A stretch of DNA of 33,542 bases from an uncultured Prevotella sp. (GCA_900768785.1 CAAGEG010000085.1:1-33542); one strand, 5' to 3'. Shown: positions 16,547 to 24,720, counted from the first letter of the stretch. Made by a program: numbers and translations. The notes: generated by a model from the sequence alone, not told the origin.

Positions 16547-17446
16547 ATGCGACATGACAAATTAGAGAAAGAACTATACGTGCTTGAGCTACTTACCGAA
16601 AACCATACTTATGACATACAACAGATTTGTGACAAACTGGACATGTCACGTCGCAATCTTTATTACTACATCGAGTTCTTTAGAGATAATGGTTTCAATA
16701 TATATAAGCAAGGCAACTGTTATTGTATTGACCGCGATTCCCCATTCTTTGAAAGACTGATTCAACGCATTTCGTTTACGGAAGAAGAAGCTATAACGAT
16801 AAGAAGAGCCTTAGACAGATACGGAAAAGGCAATGCCATAATAGGAAATATCAAGAAGAAACTTGACAAATTCTATGATTTTGACATTCTTGCAGAAGAA
16901 CAACTTGACGAAAATGCCTTAAAAAAAGTTTCTTGTGTTTATAATGCCATCAAACTGAAGAAACAAATGCTCATTAGAGATTATACATCTCCACACAGCA
17001 ACACCACAAAAGACCGTTTGGTAGAGCCTTTTGCTCTAATGAATAACAATCAAGAGGTAAGATGTTTTGAGCCTTTGTCGGGCATGAATAAGACTTTCAA
17101 AATAAGCAGAATGACCGATGTGGAAACTCTTGATACTGAATGGATGTATGAAAACCGCCACAAAGCCATGCATACGGATATCTTTATGTTCAGTTCGGAA
17201 ACAACTTATCACATACAACTCATTTTGGGAAGATTGTCGTATAACGTTCTAAAAGAAGAATATCCTTTAGCCGAACAATATATAAAACCTCTTGACGACA
17301 ACAAATTCAGCCTTGAAATGGATGTATGTAGCTATACGGGTATAGCACGATTTGTTATCGGACTATTTGAAGATATTGAAATCATAGGCGATAAGGGGCT
17401 GATAAACTTTTTGAAAAATAAAATCAATAAACTTCAGTTTTTATAG
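16547..17446 (+). CDS. WYL-domain transcriptional regulator with N-terminal HTH
   Basis: The 299-residue product begins with a winged helix-turn-helix (about residues 5-55, LEKELYVLELLTENHTYDIQ then LDMSRRNLYYYIEFFRDNGF). Residues about 140-220 form a WYL-type domain (LIRDYTSPHSNTTKDRLVEP, FALMNNNQEVRCFEP, FKISRMTDVETL), and a C-terminal extension follows. WYL proteins are ligand-binding regulators that often control DNA-damage or phage-defence genes, but no defence gene is visible beside this one. It lies between rnhB and a tyrosine recombinase, 58 bases from the latter. Its ligand and targets are unknown. Confidence 0.85.
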   Translation: MRHDKLEKELYVLELLTENHTYDIQQICDKLDMSRRNLYYYIEFFRDNGFNIYKQGNCYCIDRDSPFFERLIQRISFTEEEAITIRRALDRYGKGNAIIGNIKKKLDKFYDFDILAEEQLDENALKKVSCVYNAIKLKKQMLIRDYTSPHSNTTKDRLVEPFALMNNNQEVRCFEPLSGMNKTFKISRMTDVETLDTEWMYENRHKAMHTDIFMFSSETTYHIQLILGRLSYNVLKEEYPLAEQYIKPLDDNKFSLEMDVCSYTGIARFVIGLFEDIEIIGDKGLINFLKNKINKLQFL

Positions 17447-17504
17447 CTACAAATTCATTTTAATTCATTAAGTTAACTGTCTTTTAACGTTTTAAGTCAT
17501 AAGA

Positions 17505-18428
17505 ATGAAAAAAAAGACAGTAAAATTCATTTACTCCGATTGGAGAAAAATGAAAGGAATGTTGGTAAAAGAATCAACATTATCAACGTATTCAACAAAC
17601 ACGGAAAAGCACATCCTTCCGGTTTTTGGAGACAAAGAGAATATCAGTGAAGCGGAAGTGCAACAATTTGTATTTAGTCTTATTGATAAAGGACTAAATA
17701 TCAAAACAGTTAAAGACATTCTTCTCACTCTGCGCATGATTGTTAATCATGGTATAAGAATGGGATGTATGACTTGGAGCGACTGGAATATTAAGTTGCC
17801 ACGCTCAGAAGAAAGCAAAACCATTAAGGTCTTCAGTATTGAACAACAGAAGATACTGATGGAATATCTTAAATCACATTTATCGTTCCGAAATCTCGGT
17901 CTATACATTTGCTTGTGTACCGGTATGCGAATAGGAGAAATATGCGCTTTAAAATGGAACGATATACATCTTGACTCAAGAGTAATAATGGTAAGCCGCA
18001 CAATAGAACGTGTATATGTCATAGATAAAGACAAAAAATACACAAAAATAATAATAGGCAGCCCCAAAACAGGGACATCACGAAGAGAAATACCTATTAG
18101 CACAGACTTAATAAAGTTTTTAAAACCAATAATGACTATTGTCAACGGCAACCATTATTTACTTACAAACACGGGAAAAGCATTAGAACCACGTATCTAT
18201 CGCAGACATTATATTAAAATCATTAAACAATTGAACCTGCCAAACATTAAGTTTCATGGGCTTAGACACACATTTGCAACACGATGCATAGAAAGCAACT
18301 GCGACTATAAAACAGTAAGCAGTATTCTCGGGCATGCAAATATCAGCACGACACTCAATCTTTATGTTCATCCGGACTTAGGACAAAAACGTAAATGTAT
18401 TGACAGAATGCTGAAATTTGTGAAATAA
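17505..18428 (+). CDS. Tyrosine recombinase / integrase
   Basis: The 307-residue product has the complete catalytic set of tyrosine recombinases: Arg142 (TGMRIGEICALKW), Lys188 (GSPKTGTSRREIPI), His251 and Arg254 (HGLRHTFATR), His277 (LGHANISTTLNLY) and nucleophile Tyr287. Residues about 1-95 form the SAM-like core-binding domain (KESTLSTYSTNTEKHILPVF). The enzyme should cut and rejoin DNA at specific sites, as an integrase or invertase. There is no excisionase, relaxase, phage or transposon gene beside it and no obvious flanking att duplication, so it is either a remnant, a chromosomal recombinase or one that acts at a distance. It starts 58 bases after the WYL gene and is followed by a hairpin. 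Confidence 0.93.
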   Translation: MKKKTVKFIYSDWRKMKGMLVKESTLSTYSTNTEKHILPVFGDKENISEAEVQQFVFSLIDKGLNIKTVKDILLTLRMIVNHGIRMGCMTWSDWNIKLPRSEESKTIKVFSIEQQKILMEYLKSHLSFRNLGLYICLCTGMRIGEICALKWNDIHLDSRVIMVSRTIERVYVIDKDKKYTKIIIGSPKTGTSRREIPISTDLIKFLKPIMTIVNGNHYLLTNTGKALEPRIYRRHYIKIIKQLNLPNIKFHGLRHTFATRCIESNCDYKTVSSILGHANISTTLNLYVHPDLGQKRKCIDRMLKFVK

Positions 18429-18468
18429 GTACATCCATGTAACAAAAATCATTCTTTTAAAAGCAAGT

Positions 18469-18527
18469 AAAAGAGACCGAAACAATACTATTGAACAAAA
18501 GAGGTTATTACTTCCGGTCTCTTTTAT
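18469..18527 (+). terminator. Probable terminator after the integrase
   Basis: AAAAGAGACCG (18469-18479) is exactly complementary to CGGTCTCTTTT (18515-18525), and the right arm supplies the T-tract. The 35-base loop is long, which lowers confidence. It starts 41 bases after the integrase stop codon. Confidence 0.6.
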
Positions 18528-18615
18528 CCATATAATTACCTAAAAGCAAAATACGGTTATTCACGGCAAACAAAAACAAACGACACTTAACAACAATAGC
18601 AAATCATAGAAAAAT

Positions 18616-18647
18616 ATTGAAAAAAATCAGGAAAATTTGTAACTTTG
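18616..18647 (+). promoter_or_regulatory. Promoter of the ECF sigma factor gene
   Basis: ATTG (18616-18619), a 20-base spacer and TAACTTTG (18640-18647), an exact TAnnTTTG match, lie 33 bases before the sigma gene ATG. The match to the housekeeping consensus suggests constitutive transcription, with control after transcription by the anti-sigma protein. Confidence 0.65.
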
Positions 18648-18679
18648 TGTCGTGCCAATCGTCAAATAATTAAAGACAG

Positions 18680-19192
18680 ATGAGAAACATCAGCTTTCGT
18701 AACGATGTAATGCCGTTGAAAGACGTGCTATACCGACTTGCATTACGCATTACTCTTAATAGAGAAGAGGCGGAAGACATTGTGCAAGACACGCTGATAA
18801 AAGTGTGGAACAAAAGAGACGAATGGCAAGACATCAAATCAATAGAAGCTTATAGTCTCACTATCTGCCGGAATTTATCGTTAGACAGAATAAAACGTGC
18901 AGGAAACGACACGCAACAGATAAATGAAGGAGAACATACAGATACAGTAATTTCTATTAATCCCTATGAAAGGATAGTACAGAAAGATAGTATTGAACAA
19001 GTAAAACACATTATTGACGGTCTGCCGGAGAAACAAAAAAGTTGCATGCAACTGAGAGATTTTGAAGGCAAAAGCTATAAAGATATAGCCAATATAATGG
19101 ATATTTCTGAAGAACAAGTGAAAATTAATATTTTTAGAGCACGTCAAACTGTGAAAAAACAATTTAAAGAAATAGACAAATATGGACTATAA
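18680..19192 (+). CDS. ECF-type RNA polymerase sigma factor
   Basis: The 170-residue product contains sigma region 2 (about residues 20-70: LNREEAEDIVQDTLIKVWNK then AYSLTICRNLSLDRIKR) and region 4 (about 115-165: LPEKQKSCMQLRDFEGKSYK then DIANIMDISEEQVKINIFRA), with no region 3, which is the ECF layout. It directs RNA polymerase to a special promoter set. Its last 11 bases overlap the next gene, a membrane-spanning candidate anti-sigma factor, the usual pairing in Bacteroidota. No SusC-like FecA partner is beside it, so it is not of the SusC-linked ECF class. Confidence 0.92.
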   Translation: MRNISFRNDVMPLKDVLYRLALRITLNREEAEDIVQDTLIKVWNKRDEWQDIKSIEAYSLTICRNLSLDRIKRAGNDTQQINEGEHTDTVISINPYERIVQKDSIEQVKHIIDGLPEKQKSCMQLRDFEGKSYKDIANIMDISEEQVKINIFRARQTVKKQFKEIDKYGL

Positions 19193-19652
19193 ATATATCG
19201 AACAACTATTAGAACGTTATTGGAACTGCGATACTTCTCTTGAAGAAGAGCAGATTCTACGTTCTTTTTTCAGCCAAAAAGACTTGCCAACCGGATTACG
19301 CCAATATCGTAATCTATTCACATATATCAACAACGATATAAATACAAACACGTTGGGAGACGATTTTGACAATCGATTATTGGAGCTCATTGATGAACCA
19401 ACACCTGTTAAGGCAAAGGTAATAAGCATCAAAAAACGTTGCATGCCACTATTCAAAGCGGCAGCTGTTGTTGCTCTATTCCTTACATTAAGCAATGTAT
19501 CACAATTTGTCTTTACAAAAGACAATACATATAACACTACAAACATCTCCGGAATACAGAAACCGAAAGAAGGTCCTTCTGTTGCAATGAACGATTCATT
19601 GAAAGGAGATACAATGAAATGTGCTACAGCAACACAAAACATATTAAAATAA
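19182..19652 (+). CDS. Membrane-anchored hypothetical protein, probable anti-sigma factor
   Basis: The 156-residue product has an N-terminal cytoplasmic region of about 85 residues (IEQLLERYWNCDTSLEEEQI, then LRSFFSQKDLPTGL), one membrane helix at about 89-108 (LFKAAAVVALFLTLSNVSQF), and a short outer tail of about 45 residues. Its first codons overlap the end of the ECF sigma gene, and the ERYWNCDTSLEEE start is typical of proteins encoded directly after such sigma genes in Bacteroidales. The role as anti-sigma factor is inferred from position and topology, as no zinc-binding anti-sigma motif is present. In related genomes I would expect a further small target gene downstream; none is found here. 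Confidence 0.65.
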   Translation: MDYKYIEQLLERYWNCDTSLEEEQILRSFFSQKDLPTGLRQYRNLFTYINNDINTNTLGDDFDNRLLELIDEPTPVKAKVISIKKRCMPLFKAAAVVALFLTLSNVSQFVFTKDNTYNTTNISGIQKPKEGPSVAMNDSLKGDTMKCATATQNILK

Positions 19653-19974
19653 CAAGTCAAAAGATTTGTGTTTGCTGATAAAAAGAGATAATTTTCTATG
19701 CTTTCTCTATAAAACCATGTTTAGTAAAACAAATGGGACTGTGAAGTTCCTACTTTTTCTCAAATTTTCATAACATACTAATTTAAAGAGGACGAGCCGC
19801 TATCTGTCTAAGGATTGCGGCTCTAATCATTTCTATGGGTTCTTTTATAAAAGAAAAACGCCCTTACACTATCCGAATATAGCATAAGGGCGATTAAAAA
19901 TATAAATTCTATGATTTTCCGATATGAGAATGATATGATGTTCTACCAATTACAACTCCCCTATCGGCTGTGTA
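19653..19974. other. Gene-free gap with three inverted repeats
   Basis: This 322-base gap lies between the converging anti-sigma and pnp genes. It holds GAGCCGC (19794-19800) paired with GCGGCTC (19817-19823), the perfect 16-base palindrome TTCTTTTATAAAAGAA (19840-19855), and the pnp terminator described separately. The first hairpin lacks a T-tract on either strand, so its role is unclear. I see no reading frame of interest. Confidence 0.6.
19845..19892 (-). terminator. Terminator of pnp
   Basis: CGCCCTTA (19859-19866) pairs perfectly with TAAGGGCG (19885-19892), with an 18-base loop. On the minus strand the hairpin is followed by TTTTTCTTTT, so it ends the pnp transcript about 85 bases after its stop codon. 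Confidence 0.8.
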
Positions 19975-22290
19975 TCAATCAAAAGATAGTTTATCCAAAC
20001 TGTCGTTAAAGTCCTTCGGCTCTTTCTGTTCCATTGGATCATGGAAATCATTAGAAGCTTCACGATGTTCAAAACGACGCTGTTCACGTGTTGCATTACG
20101 TTCTCCACGAGGACGACGCTCCGGTCTTGGACGACGCTCACGCTCAACATATCCTTCCGGTTTTGGTAATAACACCCTATGAGAAAGCTTATATTTTCCG
20201 GTCTTTTGGTCAATATCCACAAGCTTAACGCTTATTTTATCACCTTCTTTAAGCCCTGCTTCTTCTACTGTTTCAAGACGTTTCCAATCTATTTCCGATA
20301 TATGAAGGAGACCGTCTTTGCCCGGCATAATCTCAACAAAACATCCATAAGGCATTACAGAACGTACTGTACCTTCATAAACCTCACCTACTTCCGGGAT
20401 AGCAACAATAGCTTTAATCTTAGATATTGCAACATCTATACTATCTTTATTTGGAGCGCTGACTTGTACTTTGCCTTTTCCATCAAGTTCATCTATCGTG
20501 ATAACAGCTCCAGACTCTTCTTGTATCTGTTGAATAATCTTTCCGCCCGGACCTATAACAGCACCAATAAACTCTTTAGGAATATCAAAAGAAACAATAC
20601 GTGGCACTTGTGGCTTCATTTCCGCACGTGGTTCAGATATGGTATCAGTGAGTTTTCCAAGTATATATTCACGTCCACGTTTTGCCTGCATGAGAGCTTT
20701 CTCTAATATCTCAAAGCTTAAGCCATCGCATTTAATATCCATTTGTGTTGCCGTGAGACCGTCTTTTGTTCCGGTTGTCTTGAAATCCATATCACCAAGA
20801 TGATCTTCGTCTCCAAGAATATCACTAAGAACGGCATATTTGTCCTCTCCCGGATTCTTGATAAGTCCCATTGCTATACCACTAACAGGCTTTTTCATTG
20901 GCACACCTGCATCCATAAGAGCAAGAGTACCGGCACATACTGTTGCCATAGATGAAGAACCGTTGCTCTCAAGAATTTGTGAAACCAAACGAACAGTGTA
21001 AGGGAAGTCAGCCGGAATCTGTCCTTTCAATGCGCGCCAAGCGAGATGTCCATGTCCAATCTCTCTACGTCCTACACCACGCTGTGCTTTTGCTTCACCT
21101 GTACAGAATGGAGGGAAGTTATAATGTAGAAGGAAACGCATATAACTCTTATCAAGAACATCGTCAACAAGTTTCTCGTCGAGTTTTGTACCAAGTGTAC
21201 ATGTTGTGAGACTTTGCGTTTCACCACGAGTAAATATAGAACTTCCATGAGGCATTGGCAACGGACTGATCTCACACCATATAGGACGTATCTCTTCAGT
21301 AGTACGACCGTCAAGACGTTTGCCCTCATCCAAAATGCAGCGACGCATTGCGTCACGCTCTACATCATGATAATAGCGGTCTATCAATGCCTTTTTCTCT
21401 TCCAATTCATCTTCTGAGAGATCTGTATGTGCATTGGTATAAGCCTCAACAAAGTCTGTTTTAATTTTGTCAAAAGCCTCTTCACGTGCTTTTTTATCAT
21501 GGTCACCGGCTTTTGCTATTGCATAACATTGATCGTAAGTAGCCTTACGAAGGTCTTCACGCAATTCATCATCATTTACTTCATGACAATATTCACGTTT
21601 AACATCCGTACCCAGTTCTTTTGAAAGTTCTTCTTGCAACTCACACATCGGACGAATAGCATCTTGAGCAGCCTTCAAAGCACCAAGCAAATCTTGTTCG
21701 CTTACTTCATTCATTTCGCCCTCAACCATCATAATATTCTCTTTTGAGGCACCAACCATAAGGTCCATATCTGCTTCTGCCATTTGTGCGAATGTAGGAT
21801 TAATAACATATTCGCCATTAATTCGAGCAACACGAACCTCTGAGATAGGACATTCAAATGGGATATCTGAGCATGCCAAAGCACAAGAAGCGGCAAAACC
21901 TGCAAGAGCATCCGGTTGGTCTACGCCATCAGCAGAGAATAATATAACGTTAACATAAACCTCTGCATGAAAATCAGCCGGGAAAAGAGGCCTCAATGCA
22001 CGGTCTACCAGTCGGCATGTTAGTATTTCATTATCACTTGCTTTACCTTCGCGCTTGGTAAAACCGCCGGGGAAACGTCCCGCAGCTGCATACTGTTCTC
22101 TATACTCAACCTGCAAAGGCATAAAATCTGTTCCGGGAACTGCATCTTTTGCGGCACAAACAGTAGCCAAAAGCACTGTATTACCCATACGAAGCATACA
22201 TGAGCCATCGGCTTGTTTTGCCACTTTCCCGGTCTCGATGCTGATGGTTCTGCCATCAGGCAACGATACTGTTTTTGTAATTACGTTCAT
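19975..22290 (-). CDS. pnp: Polyribonucleotide nucleotidyltransferase (PNPase)
   Basis: The 771-residue product contains two RNase PH-type domains (about residues 5-230 and 310-545), a KH domain (about 558-615, with FIGAVIGPGGKIIQQIQEES) and an S1 RNA-binding domain (about 625-695, VYEGTVRSVMPYGCFVEIMP then GKDGLLHISEIDW). The catalytic second half shows FPPFCTGEAKAQRGVGRREI and SNGSSSMATVCAGTLALMDA. It degrades RNA 3' to 5' using phosphate. The C-terminus beyond S1 is about 75 residues, rich in Arg, Pro and Glu (RRPRPERRPRGE) and likely disordered and RNA-binding, a common Bacteroidota extension. The gene has its own promoter and terminator. Confidence 0.98.
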   Translation of the reverse strand: MNVITKTVSLPDGRTISIETGKVAKQADGSCMLRMGNTVLLATVCAAKDAVPGTDFMPLQVEYREQYAAAGRFPGGFTKREGKASDNEILTCRLVDRALRPLFPADFHAEVYVNVILFSADGVDQPDALAGFAASCALACSDIPFECPISEVRVARINGEYVINPTFAQMAEADMDLMVGASKENIMMVEGEMNEVSEQDLLGALKAAQDAIRPMCELQEELSKELGTDVKREYCHEVNDDELREDLRKATYDQCYAIAKAGDHDKKAREEAFDKIKTDFVEAYTNAHTDLSEDELEEKKALIDRYYHDVERDAMRRCILDEGKRLDGRTTEEIRPIWCEISPLPMPHGSSIFTRGETQSLTTCTLGTKLDEKLVDDVLDKSYMRFLLHYNFPPFCTGEAKAQRGVGRREIGHGHLAWRALKGQIPADFPYTVRLVSQILESNGSSSMATVCAGTLALMDAGVPMKKPVSGIAMGLIKNPGEDKYAVLSDILGDEDHLGDMDFKTTGTKDGLTATQMDIKCDGLSFEILEKALMQAKRGREYILGKLTDTISEPRAEMKPQVPRIVSFDIPKEFIGAVIGPGGKIIQQIQEESGAVITIDELDGKGKVQVSAPNKDSIDVAISKIKAIVAIPEVGEVYEGTVRSVMPYGCFVEIMPGKDGLLHISEIDWKRLETVEEAGLKEGDKISVKLVDIDQKTGKYKLSHRVLLPKPEGYVERERRPRPERRPRGERNATREQRRFEHREASNDFHDPMEQKEPKDFNDSLDKLSFD

Positions 22291-22332
22291 CTAAATCTAA
22301 AAATATCTGTGATATACATCAAAAAATCTCGG

Positions 22333-22363
22333 CAAAGATAATGCAAATCAGCTTAATAACAAA
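22333..22363 (-). promoter_or_regulatory. Promoter of pnp
   Basis: On the minus strand TTTG (22360-22363), a 19-base spacer and TATCTTTG (22333-22340) match the Bacteroidota consensus. The -7 element ends 42 bases before the ATG, leaving a short leader without obvious structure. The region from there to the NUDIX gene (22364-22571) holds only a weak TAATGAC/GTCATTA pairing (22484-22490 and 22533-22539). Confidence 0.75.
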
Positions 22364-22571
22364 ATTAAAGCATATTAATTAAGGTTTTATTACTATTTGT
22401 AATAATATCTTAATCACAAATAGGTCATAAAATTTAACAATATACTTAAAAACGATAACAAAGTGATAGAGCTATAATGAAGATAATGACCGGAGACAAA
22501 GTCTGAACAAAAACACCCGTGTTACAATGGTAGTCATTATGTTGGTTTCGTCTATGCGTATAAAAGCTTTA

Positions 22572-23105
22572 TCAAGTTTCTGCTATACTACTTTTATATG
22601 TTCTCATCCACATTCTCAAAGCTTGCCTCACAGAACGCAGCCCGAAATGCTCTGTATGAATATCATCGGGAGCCAACCAAAGACACTCTGCAGCATCATC
22701 CATCGCCTTTAAAGTTGTTTCATCTTCTACTTTACAATTGAAAAACAAATCAAGAGTTGGTATATCAAGACCTGAAAACCTATAAATGTTGGGTATGCTA
22801 AATATATAATGTACATAATCAACCATCAGATTGGTTTCTTCCAACACTTCACGTCTTATTGCTTCTTCTGCTGTTTCTTGAGGGTCAACAAATCCTCCCG
22901 GCAAGTCAAGAGTACCTTTTGCCGGTTCTAACTTTCGTCGTTCAACAAGCAATTCGCCCTTTGAATTGGTTATAAATGCAGCAACGGCAGACGAAGCATT
23001 CATAAATAATTCAAAACCACACTTTTCACATTTCTTGCTTTTTGAAGAATTTACCTTAAATTGTTGGCTTCCGCATATAGGACAATAGCGAAACTTAACA
23101 TTCAT
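22572..23105 (-). CDS. NUDIX hydrolase with N-terminal zinc ribbon
   Basis: Starting at the ATG complementary to 23103-23105, the 177-residue product opens with a zinc ribbon (Cys8, Cys11, Cys26, Cys29: YCPICG and CEKCGFE). The NUDIX box follows: GGFVDPQETAEEAIRREVLE with the continuing ETNL, matching GX5EX7REUXEEXGU except that Asn replaces the last Gly. These enzymes hydrolyse nucleoside diphosphates linked to another group, and zinc-ribbon forms such as NudC often act on NADH or capped RNA, but the substrate here is not determined. The frame is open for 26 more codons upstream (to 23183), but that part overlaps the divergent promoter and lacks family character. Confidence 0.88.
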   Translation of the reverse strand: MNVKFRYCPICGSQQFKVNSSKSKKCEKCGFELFMNASSAVAAFITNSKGELLVERRKLEPAKGTLDLPGGFVDPQETAEEAIRREVLEETNLMVDYVHYIFSIPNIYRFSGLDIPTLDLFFNCKVEDETTLKAMDDAAECLWLAPDDIHTEHFGLRSVRQALRMWMRTYKSSIAET

Positions 23106-23137
23106 AATACCCTTTTCGTCTCCTTTATTTGTTTGTG

Positions 23138-23169
23138 TTTGCAATATTACAAAAAAATAATTACTTTTG
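23138..23169 (+). promoter_or_regulatory. Promoter of the esterase-like hydrolase gene
   Basis: TTTG (23138-23141), a 20-base spacer and TACTTTTG (23162-23169) exactly match the Bacteroidota consensus and lie 38 bases before the ATG at 23208. The region is shared with the 5' side of the divergent NUDIX gene and supports the shorter NUDIX start at 23105. Confidence 0.75.
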
Positions 23170-23207
23170 CAGAAACACTTCAAAAATATTTAACCTGTTA
23201 GATAATT

Positions 23208-24041
23208 ATGCTAAACACGTTCTCATTACGCCACGTTTTTTTTACCATATTTATATTAATATGCTTCCCTGTATATGCACAACAGAAATTTGAACTTGAC
23301 CTTTGGGCAGGCAAACCGGATGTTAAAAGCGACAACAAGAGCGACACGGCAAAAATATGGGTGTATCTTCCCAAAAAAGAAGAAGCTGTTGGTCGTGCCG
23401 TAATAATATGTCCGGGTGGTGGTTATCAACATCTTGCAATGAAGCATGAAGGTCATGATTGGGCTCCATTCTTTAACAACATGGGTATTGCAGCCATTAT
23501 TTTGAAATACCGAATGCCCAACGGCAATAAAGATATACCTATTTCTGATGCAGAAGAAGCAATAAAACTTGTGCGTCGCAATGCTTCAAAATGGGGAATA
23601 AACACTAATGACATAGGTATTATGGGCTCTTCGGCAGGAGGACATTTGGCTTCTACTGTTGCCACACACGCAAAAGGCAACTCCAAACCTGATTTCCAAA
23701 TACTGTTTTATCCTGTAATTACAATGATGCCGGACATTACTCACAAAGGTTCTCATGATAATTTATTGAGCGAAAAAGCCAAAAAAAAAGATGAGAAAGA
23801 ATATAGTAACGACCAACAAGTGTCACGTATTACACCACGTGCTTTCATCGCTTTGAGTGATGACGACCACGTTGTGCTTCCGGCAAATGGAGTAAACTAT
23901 TATATAGAATTGTATAGACATGATGTTCCGGCAACTCTCCACGTATATCCAACAGGTGGTCATGGATGGGGCAATCGCGATAGTTTCAAATATCATAACG
24001 AAATGCAACTGGAGCTGAAAGCATGGTTGAGGAGTTTTTAA
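23208..24041 (+). CDS. Secreted alpha/beta hydrolase, esterase-like
   Basis: The 277-residue product has a signal peptide ending near PVYAQQ (residue 25) and an alpha/beta-hydrolase fold. The oxyanion-hole region is CPGGGYQHLAMKHEG (about 68-82), the nucleophile is Ser142 in GSSAGGHLAST, and the likely acid and base are Asp219 or Asp220 (ALSDDDHVV) and His252 (PTGGHGWGN). It resembles the acetyl-xylan or feruloyl esterase-like hydrolases widely found in Bacteroidota, which remove acyl groups from plant polysaccharides, but no xylan genes are adjacent and the substrate is inferred only from family. It has its own promoter, and a terminator-like hairpin follows at 24156. Confidence 0.85.
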   Translation: MLNTFSLRHVFFTIFILICFPVYAQQKFELDLWAGKPDVKSDNKSDTAKIWVYLPKKEEAVGRAVIICPGGGYQHLAMKHEGHDWAPFFNNMGIAAIILKYRMPNGNKDIPISDAEEAIKLVRRNASKWGINTNDIGIMGSSAGGHLASTVATHAKGNSKPDFQILFYPVITMMPDITHKGSHDNLLSEKAKKKDEKEYSNDQQVSRITPRAFIALSDDDHVVLPANGVNYYIELYRHDVPATLHVYPTGGHGWGNRDSFKYHNEMQLELKAWLRSF

Positions 24042-24155
24042 TAGCTGTGTAAAGCTTTAAAACGCAGTTCTTACAAACACATAAAACATTAAGTAACAAT
24101 TCTTTAACTATTATAAACATAAACAACATTCACTAAAAAACGAGAATAAAGCATA

Positions 24156-24196
24156 AATATCCGGACATTATTTTTATGTTCCGGATATTTTCTTTT
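24156..24196 (+). terminator. Terminator after the esterase-like gene
   Basis: AATATCCGGA is followed, after a loop of about 14 bases, by its perfect complement TCCGGATATT and then TTCTTTT. The hairpin lies about 115 bases after the hydrolase stop codon and ends about 70 bases before dfx. A TACTTTG, one base short of a -7 element, follows at 24196-24202 and may belong to the dfx promoter. Confidence 0.75.
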
Positions 24197-24268
24197 ACTT
24201 TGTAAAGAGTGCTAATCATTTTTCGAGAGGCTTTATATGTTTAACTTATTTAGGGAAAGGGATTGACT

Positions 24269-24652
24269 ATGACACAACGAAATGAAATCTATCGTTGCCC
24301 CATTTGCGGCAACATTGTAGAAGTGTTACACCCTGCCGGTGGACAACTTGTTTGCTGTGGCAAACCGATGCTGTTACTTACAGAAAACACAGTAGATGCG
24401 GCAAAAGAAAAGCATGTTCCTGTTATTGAAAAGACAGACAAAGGTTGCAAAGTAAAGGTAGGTTCTATTGAGCATCCTATGCTTGACAACCATTATATTG
24501 AGTTTATAGAACTCATAGATAATGGTAATGTAAGGCGTAAATTCTTAAAACCCGGAGATAAACCTGAAGTTGATTTTTCTTGTTGCAGCGATAATGCATA
24601 TGCTCGTGAATACTGCAATCTTCACGGTTTATGGAAAAGTTCTGACAAATAA
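24269..24652 (+). CDS. dfx: Desulfoferrodoxin, two-iron superoxide reductase
   Basis: From ATG 24269 the product is 127 residues, the normal length for class I superoxide reductase. Its N-terminal desulforedoxin domain binds a rubredoxin-type iron through YRCPICGN and LVCCGKPM. The C-terminal domain carries the catalytic iron centre with histidines in EHPM and DNHYIEF and the final Cys/His in EYCNLHGLW. The enzyme reduces superoxide to hydrogen peroxide without making oxygen, a typical oxygen defence of anaerobes, using electrons from rubredoxin-like donors. A TTG two codons upstream is in frame, but the ATG after AAAGGGATTGACT is preferred. A metal ATPase gene follows 87 bases later, behind a dyad sequence. 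Confidence 0.96.
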   Translation: MTQRNEIYRCPICGNIVEVLHPAGGQLVCCGKPMLLLTENTVDAAKEKHVPVIEKTDKGCKVKVGSIEHPMLDNHYIEFIELIDNGNVRRKFLKPGDKPEVDFSCCSDNAYAREYCNLHGLWKSSDK

Positions 24653-24685
24653 TACTTTTCATCATTACTACCGTTTTTATGTTTT

Positions 24686-24700
24686 GCAACTAAGTTGCAT
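24686..24700. promoter_or_regulatory. Candidate operator dyad upstream of the metal ATPase
   Basis: TGCAAC-TAA-GTTGCA is a perfect inverted repeat with 6-base arms and a 3-base centre. It sits immediately upstream of TATCTTTG (about 24713-24720), an exact -7 element, that is, over the place where a -33 element would be. No TTTG stands at normal spacing. The layout suits binding by a dimeric metal- or redox-responsive regulator of the Fur, ArsR or MerR type. The regulator is not in this window. Confidence 0.5.
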
Positions 24701-24712
24701 CTTGCTATGTCT

Positions 24713-24720
24713 ATCTTTGC
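24713..24720 (+). promoter_or_regulatory. Promoter -7 element of the metal ATPase
   Basis: TATCTTTG is an exact TAnnTTTG match about 20 bases before the ATG at 24740. The region upstream is occupied by the dyad at 24686-24700 instead of a proper -33 element, which suggests regulated use. The leader is very short. Confidence 0.5.

Noticed and set aside
17505..18428. Integrated prophage or conjugative element around the integrase
   Set aside because: Neighbours are a WYL regulator, rnhB and an ECF sigma pair; no structural, replication, relaxase or att features were found.
20179..20706. 175-codon plus-strand frame opposite pnp
   Set aside because: It is antisense to strongly conserved PNPase KH and S1 coding sequence and resembles no protein family.
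22484..22539. Terminator of the NUDIX gene
   Set aside because: Only a 7-base stem with a 42-base loop and no T-tract in the needed direction.
23106..23183. N-terminal extension of the NUDIX protein
   Set aside because: It overlaps the divergent consensus promoter at 23138-23169, and the zinc ribbon starts right after the methionine at 23105.
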